Of a stretch of DNA of 64,000 nt, positions 33,797 to 41,337 are shown in pieces. The position numbers and the translations under genes were made by a program. Below the pieces are notes generated by a model that made no database searches, had not been told where the DNA came from, and worked only from the letters and a program-made list of their open reading frames with translations. The stretch is taken from the NCBI RefSeq assembly GCF_019449275.2, contig NZ_JAHZQZ020000020.1, positions 1 through 64,000 of the forward strand, read 5' to 3'. The stretch is from Microbacterium sp. HD4P20 (GTDB taxonomy: Bacteria > Actinomycetota > Actinomycetes > Actinomycetales > Microbacteriaceae). How positions within the stretch are numbered: the first letter of the stretch is position 1; each line of letters opens with the position of its first letter.

Positions 33797-33813
33797 ACCG
33801 AAGCCGTCGCCGC

Positions 33814-35184
33814 ATGAGCCTCACCGAGTCGCGCCTGACCCGCACGGTCCAGTCCAGTGGGACGACCGGGCGCACGCACGCGACCGCGACGAGCGTGGCC
33901 TCGCCGCGCGCACGCGCCCTGGTGCGTGCTGCGGTGTGGTGGACGAGCGCGTGGCGGGCGACCGGTGCGGCGATCGCGGCCGCCGCGACCTGGGCCTCGC
34001 GCACGGTGCGCCCGGCGGGCACGCTCGTCGTGGTCGCGGCCACGGCGGGCCTCGTGCTGGGCCTCGTCTTCGGCTGGGTGGAGTGGATGGTCGCGGGCGC
34101 GGCATCCGTCATCCTCCTGGTCACCGCGGTGCCGTTCCTGTTCGGCGCGCGCGCATACGACGTCGATCTCACGCTCACGCACCAGCGGGTCGTGGCCGGC
34201 GACGGCGTGACCGGAGAGATCGTCGTCCGCAACGACGGCCACCGGATCGCACTGCCCGGCCGGATCGACATCCCGGTCGGTGCGGGGCTGGTCGAGTTCG
34301 GCGTTCCGCTGCTGAGGCCGGGGCACACCGTCGCGCAGCCGCTCGAGATTCCGGGCCTGCGGCGCGGCATCGTGCCGGTCGGCCCGGCGACGACCGTCCG
34401 CAGCGACCCGATCGGGCTGCTGCGGCGCGAGCACGCGTTCGAGGACGTGCACGAGGTCTATGTGCATCCCCGCACGACGATGCTCCCCTCGACCAGCGCA
34501 GGTCTGATCCGCGACCTGGAGGGAAGCCCGACGAAGCGCCTGGTCGACGCCGACATGTCTTTCCACGCGATCCGCGAGTACGCACCGGGTGACTCGCGGC
34601 GGCAGATCCACTGGCGGTCGACGGCCAAGACCGGCAAGCTCATGGTGCGTCAGTACGAGGAGTCGCGCCGCTCACACATGGCGGTCGTGCTCGCCGCCGC
34701 CGAGGCCGAGTACTCCGACGCGGACGAGTTCGAGCTCGCGGTGTCGTGCGCCGCGTCGCTCGGCCTGCGCGCCGTGCACGACGCCCGCGACGTGACGATC
34801 GTGACCGGATCCGAGATCCCCCGCGTCGTGCGCGGACGGCTGCGCGCGATCCGCCGGGTGCCCGCCGTGGCGCCACGGCCGATGCTCGACGGCTTCAGCT
34901 CGGTCGAGCTGCTCGAGAACACCATGCCCGTGGGCGAGGTGTGCCGGCTCACCACCGAGTCGGGCGAGCGGCTGTCGATCGCCTTCGTCGTGGTGGGGTC
35001 GCGTGTCACCCTCACACGCCTCCAGCAGGCGGCGCTGGCCTTTCCCGCCGACACCGCCGTGGTCGGCGTGATCTGCGACGAGAGCGCGCACCCCCGCATG
35101 CAGCCGCTGTCGGGTCTGACCGTGCTGACGGTGGGCACGCTGGACGACCTGGCCGGACTGCTGCTGAGGGGAGCGACGTCATGA
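33814..35184 (+). CDS. DUF58 domain-containing membrane protein
   Basis: A 456-residue protein. A basic N-terminus is followed by two membrane helices (GTLVVVAATAGLVLGLVFGW and VAGAASVILLVTAVPFLFG), a beta-rich domain and the DUF58 signature AIREYAPGDSRRQIHWRS followed by TAKTGKLMVRQYE (about residues 251-280). DUF58 proteins are the usual partners of MoxR ATPases and resemble von Willebrand A folds. Its stop codon overlaps the next start codon (ATGA), so it is coupled to the transglutaminase-fold gene. Confidence 0.92.
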   Translation: MSLTESRLTRTVQSSGTTGRTHATATSVASPRARALVRAAVWWTSAWRATGAAIAAAATWASRTVRPAGTLVVVAATAGLVLGLVFGWVEWMVAGAASVILLVTAVPFLFGARAYDVDLTLTHQRVVAGDGVTGEIVVRNDGHRIALPGRIDIPVGAGLVEFGVPLLRPGHTVAQPLEIPGLRRGIVPVGPATTVRSDPIGLLRREHAFEDVHEVYVHPRTTMLPSTSAGLIRDLEGSPTKRLVDADMSFHAIREYAPGDSRRQIHWRSTAKTGKLMVRQYEESRRSHMAVVLAAAEAEYSDADEFELAVSCAASLGLRAVHDARDVTIVTGSEIPRVVRGRLRAIRRVPAVAPRPMLDGFSSVELLENTMPVGEVCRLTTESGERLSIAFVVVGSRVTLTRLQQAALAFPADTAVVGVICDESAHPRMQPLSGLTVLTVGTLDDLAGLLLRGATS

Positions 35185-37700
35185 ATGCCAGACCGGATGC
35201 CGCGGCCCGGCGTCCGCGATCGCTCCGGTTCGTGCCGCGCATCGCGGCGGGCGCCGTGTTCGCCGCGGTCATCGTGGCGGTGGCCGCTGTCGCCGCGTGG
35301 CCGATCTACCGCTCCGCGAGCCTGCTCCTGCTCGTCGCCGTCGGCACCGGCGTCGGTGTGCTGATCGCCTCGGCGGCGTGGCGGTGGCGATGGAACGGCT
35401 GGATCGTGGCCGGCGCGCTCGCCGTCGCGGTGCTGCTGCTGGGGGTCCCTCTCGCGGTGCCCTCGCGGCTGGGCGCGCCCGACGCGCTGCTGCGGGGCCT
35501 CGGCGAGCTCGCGAGCGGTCTTGTGCTGGGCTGGAAGGACCTCGTGACGGTCGAGCTGCCGGTCGGCTCGTACCGCAACCTGCTCGTCCCGGCGCTGGTG
35601 GTGTTCCTGGTCGGCACGTGCGCCGTGTTGCTCCTCGCGTGGCGCGAGGACCGTGCCGCGTACGCCGCTGTGCCGGTGGCGCTGGGAATGGTGTCGTTCG
35701 GGCTCTTCTTCGGGCGCACCACGGTGAGCGCGCCGCTCCGGCTCGGACCCGTCGCGCTGTACGCCCCGGTCGAGACCGCGATCGGGGTGGCGGCTCTGCT
35801 GGCGTGCCTGCTGTGGCTGGCTTGGCGCACGCATGACCAGCGGGTGCGCGCCCTGCAGCGGGCTGCGGCATCCAGCGGAGTGCGCGTCTCGCGCCGCACG
35901 TCGCCGGCCGATCGTCGCCGCACCCTTCTCGGGGCAGGACTGACGGCGGCGGCGCTGGCGATCGCCGTCGTGGTCGTGCCCTTCGCGGCGCGCGGGGCGG
36001 AGCGCGACGTGCTGCGCTCGGCGGTCGGGCCCGACATCGACCTGTCGGCCGAAGTGAGTCCGCTCGCGCAGTACCGCGCGCTGTTCGCCGACGAGCGCGT
36101 CGGCGAGGTGCTGTTCCGCGTCGACCCGGTCGAAGGGGCGACCCTTCCTGACCGCGTGCGCGTCGCCACGCTCGACGCCTACGACGGCGAGGTGTACCGC
36201 AGCGGCGGTGGTGACGGCACGGCGGATGCCGGCCGGTTCGTGCGGGTCCCGTCCGCGCTGGACGCCGGCGAGGGCGAGCCGGTCGCCGCCGAGATCTCGA
36301 TCGAGGCGTGGGACGGCATCTGGATGCCGACGGCCGGGCGGCTGCGGTCCGTCGAGTTCGCGGGCGCCCGCGCCGCGACCCTGTCCGACCGGTTCTACTA
36401 CAACGCCGCCGCCGCTGCCGGCGTGCAGACCGCCGGCGGTGGGCTGCGGGCCGGCGATCGCTTCGTCCTCAGCGGCGTGGAGCCGGCCGCTGCCGACCTG
36501 TCGCAGCTCGAAGCGCCCGGCGGCTCGCCCGACGGTGCGTCCGCGCCCGAGAGCCTGCGCACGTGGATGGACCGGCACGGTACCGGCTCAGGCGGTGCGA
36601 GGCTCGACGGCCTGGTCTCGCTCCTGCGCGAGCGCGGCTATCTCAGCCACGGCCTGTCGACGGGCGAAGAACCTCCGGCGTGGGCGACCCAGCTGTCGGA
36701 CTACGCCTTCCAGCCGAGCGCGTCGGGGCATTCGCTGGCACGCGTCGAGACGATGTTCTCGCGGCTGCTCGAGCGCGAGTCCGATCCGCGCGCCGAGGCA
36801 TCCGGCAACTTCGTCGCGGCAGTCGGCGACGACGAGCAGTTCGCCGTCGCGACGGCGCTCATGGCCCGCGAGCTCGGCTTCCCCGCGCGCGTCGTGCTCG
36901 GGGCACGGCTGGACGCCGCCGAACCACAGCTCGCCACGTGCGACGAGGGCGCGTGCCAGGCCGGCGACCTCGCCGCCTGGACCGAGGTGCAGTCGGCCGA
37001 CGGGCAGTGGGTCGCCATCGACGTGACGCCCCAGCATGTGCAATCGCCCAGCCTCGAGGTCACCGAGCAGCGCGACCCCGAGAACGTGACCGAGGTGCGC
37101 CCCGACACCGTCGAGGAGGTCGTCCCGCCCGATCCCACGCAGGAGGATTCCGCGTCGGACCGCGCAGCCGACGAAGAGTCCGGCCTCGATCTCGCGTGGC
37201 TCTGGCCGGTGCTGCGCGTCGTGGGCATCGTCGCGCTGGTGCTGGCGCTGGCGTTGGGGCCGTTCCTCATCGTGATGGGCGCCAAGGCGTCCAGGCGCCG
37301 GTCCCGGCGGCGCGCCGCGGTTCCGGCATCCCGCATCGCCGGAGGCTGGGACGAGTACGTCGACGCCGCCGTCGACGCGGGGCGCGACGCCCCCCGCGCG
37401 CTCACGCGCAGCGAGCTCGCCGAGAGCTTCGCGTCGCCGTCGGGGGCCTCGCTCGCCTCGGAGGCAGACCGCGCGGTCTTCTCGTCCGCGACGCTGGACG
37501 CCGCCGACGCCGAGGTGTACTGGCGCACCGTCGATGCCGAGCGCCGCGCGCTGCGCCGTGAGCGCGGCTTCTGGCGCGGAGCGCTCGCGACCGTATCGTT
37601 GAGATCGTTGCTCCGTCCGCTGGCATCCGAATCCGGTGCCGGTCTGCGAATCGCCGAGAGGGGGAGACGACGGGCAGAGCCCGCGCGTCCCATGCCATGA
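35181..37700 (+). CDS. TgpA-like transglutaminase-fold membrane protein, probable pseudoenzyme
   Basis: An 839-residue protein. Several N-terminal membrane helices (about residues 15-230) precede an external region and a transglutaminase core at about 545-620. Where active enzymes have Gly-x-Cys-Glu, this protein has GDDEQFA (Asp 551 in place of Cys). Where they have Asp-x-His-Ala-Trp, it has DLAAWTEV (Ala 598 in place of His). The third residue is kept (Asp 614 in VAIDVTP). A late membrane helix (VVGIVALVLALALGPFLIVMG, about 680) and a basic cytoplasmic domain follow. It overlaps both neighbours by 4 bp. By context it works with the MoxR and DUF58 proteins. The fold is likely but transglutaminase activity is unlikely. 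Confidence 0.85.
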   Translation: MNARPDAAARRPRSLRFVPRIAAGAVFAAVIVAVAAVAAWPIYRSASLLLLVAVGTGVGVLIASAAWRWRWNGWIVAGALAVAVLLLGVPLAVPSRLGAPDALLRGLGELASGLVLGWKDLVTVELPVGSYRNLLVPALVVFLVGTCAVLLLAWREDRAAYAAVPVALGMVSFGLFFGRTTVSAPLRLGPVALYAPVETAIGVAALLACLLWLAWRTHDQRVRALQRAAASSGVRVSRRTSPADRRRTLLGAGLTAAALAIAVVVVPFAARGAERDVLRSAVGPDIDLSAEVSPLAQYRALFADERVGEVLFRVDPVEGATLPDRVRVATLDAYDGEVYRSGGGDGTADAGRFVRVPSALDAGEGEPVAAEISIEAWDGIWMPTAGRLRSVEFAGARAATLSDRFYYNAAAAAGVQTAGGGLRAGDRFVLSGVEPAAADLSQLEAPGGSPDGASAPESLRTWMDRHGTGSGGARLDGLVSLLRERGYLSHGLSTGEEPPAWATQLSDYAFQPSASGHSLARVETMFSRLLERESDPRAEASGNFVAAVGDDEQFAVATALMARELGFPARVVLGARLDAAEPQLATCDEGACQAGDLAAWTEVQSADGQWVAIDVTPQHVQSPSLEVTEQRDPENVTEVRPDTVEEVVPPDPTQEDSASDRAADEESGLDLAWLWPVLRVVGIVALVLALALGPFLIVMGAKASRRRSRRRAAVPASRIAGGWDEYVDAAVDAGRDAPRALTRSELAESFASPSGASLASEADRAVFSSATLDAADAEVYWRTVDAERRALRRERGFWRGALATVSLRSLLRPLASESGAGLRIAERGRRRAEPARPMP

Positions 37701-39235
37701 ACGCCACCGATGCCTCTGGAGTCATCTTCGGGACGCTCCTCAGCCTCCTGCTGGTCGCCGCCCTCTACGTGTGGGTCGCTCTCGCGCTCTCCGCCGTCTT
37801 CCGCAAGTCCGGGGTCGAGTCGTGGAAGGCGTGGGTGCCGATCCTCAACACCGTCGTGCTGCTGCAGCTCGCGGGACTGTCGCCCTGGCTGGTCGTGCTC
37901 GCGTTCGTGCCTGTCATCCAGATCGCGTTCATCGTCGTGTTCGCGATGGCGATCTATCGCCTCAGCATCGCGTTCGGCTTCGCCATCGGGATGACGGTGC
38001 TCGGCGTGCTGCTGCTCCCCGTGTGGGCGACGATCATCGGCTTCGGCAGTGCGCGCTGGGTGGGCAGGGAGCCGGATGCCTCGGCCGCCCACGCCGCCCG
38101 TGGGGGGTCGGGCCCGCGCCGCTCGGGCGACACGCCGCCCGCTCTTCCGCCCCTGCCCTCGTTCGCCCCTTCCGCGAGCATCGCGCCGCCGACGGCGCCG
38201 GGCACCACCGGTTTCCCGCCCGCGTCGCCTGTGAGCTTCTCTCCTGCCCCGTCGGCGTTCTCGCCGGCGCCGGCCCACTCCGCGGCGACTCCGGATCCTG
38301 CACCGGGCGCGACTCCGGCTCCGACCGGCGAATTCACCCCGCCGGCAGGCGGCTGGGCGCCGCCCCCGCTCCCGAGCGCCGGACGCACTCCCGACGAGGG
38401 CGCGGACGAGGACCCGGAAGCTCCCGCGACCCGCCGCTCCGGTGCCTCCGACGCGGGCTGGCAGGGGTTCGCCGCGGACTCCACCGACCTCAGCAGCGAG
38501 GTCACGGGGGCCGTGCCCGGCGCGCCCGCTCCGGTCTCGGCGGTGCCGGCGGTGCCGCCGGTGCCGCCCATCCCCGCGATGCTGGCGTCGGACGAAGTGG
38601 GATCGTCGGCGCAGCCGGCATCGACGACCGGCGACCCCGTGGAGGGCCTGACGCGCCCGCCCGTCGTGCGCGTGCCGCGAGGCGGCGCAACGGGTGACGA
38701 ACGCGAGCCATGGGCTCCGACGCGATCGCCCACGAGCGATCCCGGGGGGTTCGCCGAGACCTCGGGACCCGTCTCGGCCGTGGCGGGGGCTCCCGATGCG
38801 GGAGGACCGCGCTCGGCGCGCACGTCGGTGTCGGCGCAGCATGTCCGCCCCGAGATCCCCGACGACGACGACGTGATGGACGAGACCATCATCGCGCGCC
38901 GGCGCCGCACCCACTGGTCGCTCGTGCCGCCGACGGGAGACCCCGTCGAGATCGGCTCGGAGGTCGTCATCCTCGGCCGCCGTCCGGCCGCCGATCCGGC
39001 TCACCCCGGTGCGCAGCTCATCGCCATCCAGGACGGCACCGTCTCGAAGACCCACGCGCGCCTGCAGCTGCGCGACGACCGCTGGTACGTGACCGACCTC
39101 GGCTCCACCAACGGCGTGCTCTTCGCGACGCTCATGGGGACCGAGATCGAAGCACCGTCCGGCGTCGAGGTCGAGGCGGGCGACCGGTTCCTGCTGGGCG
39201 ACGCCGAGGTGCGCCTCGTGCGGAGCGACGCGTGA
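37697..39235 (+). CDS. FHA domain protein with N-terminal membrane region (DUF5684-like)
   Basis: A 512-residue protein. Three hydrophobic helices in residues about 8-115, including KSGVESWKAWVPILNTVVL typical of DUF5684, are followed by about 270 residues of disordered Pro/Ala/Ser sequence. The C-terminal FHA domain (about 424-498) has GRR, SKTHARL and GSTNGVLF, the residues that read phosphothreonine. About 20 residues before it, DETIIARRRR (Thr 397) resembles the phosphothreonine switch motif of GarA/OdhI proteins. It overlaps its neighbours on both sides. Probably a reader of the operon's kinase and perhaps autoinhibited by its own motif (inference). Confidence 0.88.
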   Translation: MNATDASGVIFGTLLSLLLVAALYVWVALALSAVFRKSGVESWKAWVPILNTVVLLQLAGLSPWLVVLAFVPVIQIAFIVVFAMAIYRLSIAFGFAIGMTVLGVLLLPVWATIIGFGSARWVGREPDASAAHAARGGSGPRRSGDTPPALPPLPSFAPSASIAPPTAPGTTGFPPASPVSFSPAPSAFSPAPAHSAATPDPAPGATPAPTGEFTPPAGGWAPPPLPSAGRTPDEGADEDPEAPATRRSGASDAGWQGFAADSTDLSSEVTGAVPGAPAPVSAVPAVPPVPPIPAMLASDEVGSSAQPASTTGDPVEGLTRPPVVRVPRGGATGDEREPWAPTRSPTSDPGGFAETSGPVSAVAGAPDAGGPRSARTSVSAQHVRPEIPDDDDVMDETIIARRRRTHWSLVPPTGDPVEIGSEVVILGRRPAADPAHPGAQLIAIQDGTVSKTHARLQLRDDRWYVTDLGSTNGVLFATLMGTEIEAPSGVEVEAGDRFLLGDAEVRLVRSDA

Positions 39236-40098
39236 CGGACGCACCCGACGAGCGCACCCAGCCCGCGCGGCGGGCGCGCCGGGAGCAGTCGATCGACGAC
39301 GAGACGCGCCTCGCGACGCGTCGCCGGCCCGATCCCGTCGATGAGGCGACGCTGCTGTCGGACCGGCGGCTCGCGCTCTCCGACATGGAGCCGGTGGATG
39401 ATGCGACCGTGTTGTCGCCGCGTCGTGTGGTCGAGTCGGAGCCGGTGGATGGTGCGACCGTGTTGTCGCCGCGTCGTGTGGTCGAGTCGGAGCCGGTGGA
39501 TGGTGCGACCGTGTTGTCGCCGCGTCGTGCGGTCGAGTCGGAGCCGGTGGATGATGCGACCGTGTTGTCGCCGCGTCGTGCGGTCGAGTCCGACCCGGTC
39601 GACGACGCCACCGTGCTCACCGCGAAGCGGCTCGGAGAGCCGGCGCATGCCCCGGCGCGGTCGTCCGACCACGGATCGGGCCCCGGTCCCCGGCGGTCCG
39701 GCGAGGCGCCGGCCGCCGTCGATCCTGACGACGGCTCGACGATCGTGGTGCGCCGCGAGTCGCGCCGTCGCGCCGCCCAGCAGTCGGACGAAGCCGCCGC
39801 CGCATCGGCCGTCCCCGAGGCCACCGCCCGCGCCGTCATCGCGCCGGCGGCCGGCCCCCGTGTCGCCAAGGCGCCCGTTCCGACCGACGCGGTGTACACG
39901 CCGCGCGCGGTGCCGCCCACGCACACCCAGCGCGCCGCGACGCCGCCGCGCACCCCGAGCGCGGCGATCGGCGGCCTCGGCGATCCCGCGGCCGCGCGCC
40001 GCCGCGACCGACGACTCGCGGTGATGGTGGTGGCCGCGGCATCCGTCGTCGCCCTCGTGGCGGTGGTCTCGCTCGTCGCCGTCCTCGTCTTCGGCTGA
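39232..40098 (+). CDS. Tail-anchored protein with repeated Asp-x-Thr phospho-acceptor-like motifs
   Basis: A 288-residue protein of no recognised family. The GTG start overlaps the FHA gene stop codon. The N-terminal half contains DETRLATRR, DEATLLSDRR, then five copies of a 17-residue repeat with D(D/G)ATVLSPRR (last copy DDATVLTAKR), and later DGSTIVVRR. A Pro/Ala-rich spacer leads to one C-terminal membrane helix (LAVMVVAAASVVALVAVVSL), the same topology as the operon's kinase. The repeated Thr in an acidic-before, basic-after setting suggests multisite phosphorylation by that kinase and docking of the FHA protein. This is inference; a structural role cannot be excluded. Confidence 0.72.
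   Translation: MTDAPDERTQPARRARREQSIDDETRLATRRRPDPVDEATLLSDRRLALSDMEPVDDATVLSPRRVVESEPVDGATVLSPRRVVESEPVDGATVLSPRRAVESEPVDDATVLSPRRAVESDPVDDATVLTAKRLGEPAHAPARSSDHGSGPGPRRSGEAPAAVDPDDGSTIVVRRESRRRAAQQSDEAAAASAVPEATARAVIAPAAGPRVAKAPVPTDAVYTPRAVPPTHTQRAATPPRTPSAAIGGLGDPAAARRRDRRLAVMVVAAASVVALVAVVSLVAVLVFG
39388..39639 (+). repeat. 51-bp coding tandem repeat
   Basis: Five head-to-tail copies at 39388, 39439, 39490, 39541 and 39592. The first four are nearly identical at DNA level, differing at GAT/GGT and GTG/GCG codons; the fifth has diverged at synonymous and non-synonymous sites. Each copy encodes 17 residues (EPVDDATVLSPRRVVES). The near identity implies recent duplication or gene conversion, so copy number may vary between strains. 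Confidence 0.92.
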
Positions 40099-40125
40099 GT
40101 GTCGCCCGGGGATCTCGCCGCTCGT

Positions 40126-40154
40126 TTGCCCGGCCCGCCAATCGCACGTATCAT
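40126..40154 (+). promoter_or_regulatory. Promoter of the str operon (rpsL)
   Basis: TTGCCC at 40126-40131 and TATCAT at 40149-40154 with 17-bp spacing. Transcription would start near 40161, leaving a leader of about 250 nt before rpsL. Confidence 0.7.
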
Positions 40155-40414
40155 GGATCGGGTGTGCGCTCACGCGCTCCGTCCGCCGTGCCTGGGCGCT
40201 AGCCCAGGAAAGCGGGCGGGTCGCCGCTCGCTCACATCTCAGGGACCGGTCTGCGAACAGGCCACCCCCACGGCATATCCACCCACGTAACGCTCGGCAC
40301 CATCCTGCCGCGCCGGTGGATGAATGTGAGCCCGCCGCGTCATGAATCGAAAGATCCGGATGCTGCGGGGGAGACACGAACGCTGTCACCGTGCAGCACA
40401 ACATAGGAGAGAAC
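40155..40414 (+). other. Long 5-prime leader of rpsL
   Basis: No gene is supported. The leader contains a 7-bp hairpin CCTGGGC-GCTA-GCCCAGG (40191-40208) and is otherwise unstructured to the eye. Its length invites post-transcriptional control of the str operon, but no known riboswitch or S7-type binding site was recognised. Confidence 0.4.
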
Positions 40415-40783
40415 GTGCCAACCATTCAGCAGTTGGTTCGCAAGGGTCGCTCGCCCAAGGTCTCGAAGACCAAGGCGCCGGCGCTCAAGGCGAACCCGCA
40501 GCAGGCGGGTGTCTGCACCCGTGTGTACACGACCACGCCCAAGAAGCCGAACTCCGCGATGCGCAAGGTCGCCCGTGTCAAGCTCCGCAACGGCACCGAG
40601 GTCACCGCGTACATCCCCGGCGAGGGCCACAACCTGCAGGAGCACTCGCTGGTGCTCGTGCGTGGCGGTCGTGTGAAGGACCTCCCGGGTGTCCGCTACA
40701 AGATCGTTCGCGGCGCCCTGGACACCCAGGCCGTCAAGAACCGCAAGCAGGCCCGTAGCCGCTACGGCGCGAAGAAGGGTTGA
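40415..40783 (+). CDS. rpsL: 30S ribosomal protein S12
   Basis: A 122-residue S12, first gene of the str operon. The GTG at 40415 gives the standard N-terminus [11 protein letters not shown], with AGGAGA just upstream. The decoding-site segments [12 protein letters not shown] and [16 protein letters not shown] carry the streptomycin-sensitive lysines. rpsG follows after 5 bp. Confidence 0.97.
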   Translation: MPTIQQLVRKGRSPKVSKTKAPALKANPQQAGVCTRVYTTTPKKPNSAMRKVARVKLRNGTEVTAYIPGEGHNLQEHSLVLVRGGRVKDLPGVRYKIVRGALDTQAVKNRKQARSRYGAKKG

Positions 40784-40788
40784 GTTAG

Positions 40789-41259
40789 ATGCCTCGTAAG
40801 GGACCGGCCCCCAAGCGCCCCGTCGTCAACGATCCGGTGTACGGCGCCCCCGTCGTCACCCAGCTCGTCAACAAGATCCTCGTCGACGGCAAGAAGTCCA
40901 TCGCCGAGTCGATCGTCTACACGGCCCTGCGCGGTGTCGAGGCGAAGAACGGCCAGGACGCCGTCGCCACGCTCAAGAAGGCGCTCGACAACGTGCGCCC
41001 GACGCTCGAGGTCAAGAGCCGCCGTGTCGGTGGCTCGACCTACCAGGTGCCGGTCGAGGTCAAGCCTCACCGCGCCAACACGCTCGCCCTGCGCTGGCTC
41101 GTCAGCTACGCCAAGGGCCGTCGTGAGAAGACGATGACCGAGCGCCTCCAGAACGAGATCCTGGATGCCTCGAACGGCCTGGGTGCCGCGGTCAAGCGCC
41201 GCGAAGACACCCACAAGATGGCCGAGTCGAACCGCGCCTTCGCTCACTACCGCTGGTAA
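40789..41259 (+). CDS. rpsG: 30S ribosomal protein S7
   Basis: A 156-residue S7, the primary 16S rRNA 3-prime-domain binder. [32 protein letters not shown] and [13 protein letters not shown] at the C-terminus are standard for actinobacteria, as is the length. It lies between rpsL and fusA as in the canonical str operon; the spacer to fusA is 78 bp. Confidence 0.97.
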   Translation: MPRKGPAPKRPVVNDPVYGAPVVTQLVNKILVDGKKSIAESIVYTALRGVEAKNGQDAVATLKKALDNVRPTLEVKSRRVGGSTYQVPVEVKPHRANTLALRWLVSYAKGRREKTMTERLQNEILDASNGLGAAVKRREDTHKMAESNRAFAHYRW

Positions 41260-41337
41260 ACAGCATCCCGCCGCTCCCCTGTCATGCACGGGAGCGGCGG
41301 GACCGCGACATCCGTCACCACACGTAAGGAAAAACCC

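Noticed and set aside
35181..37700. Frameshift in the transglutaminase gene explaining the missing Cys
   Set aside because: The reading frame is intact, flanking motifs are in the same frame and both neighbours overlap precisely, so the substitutions are real.
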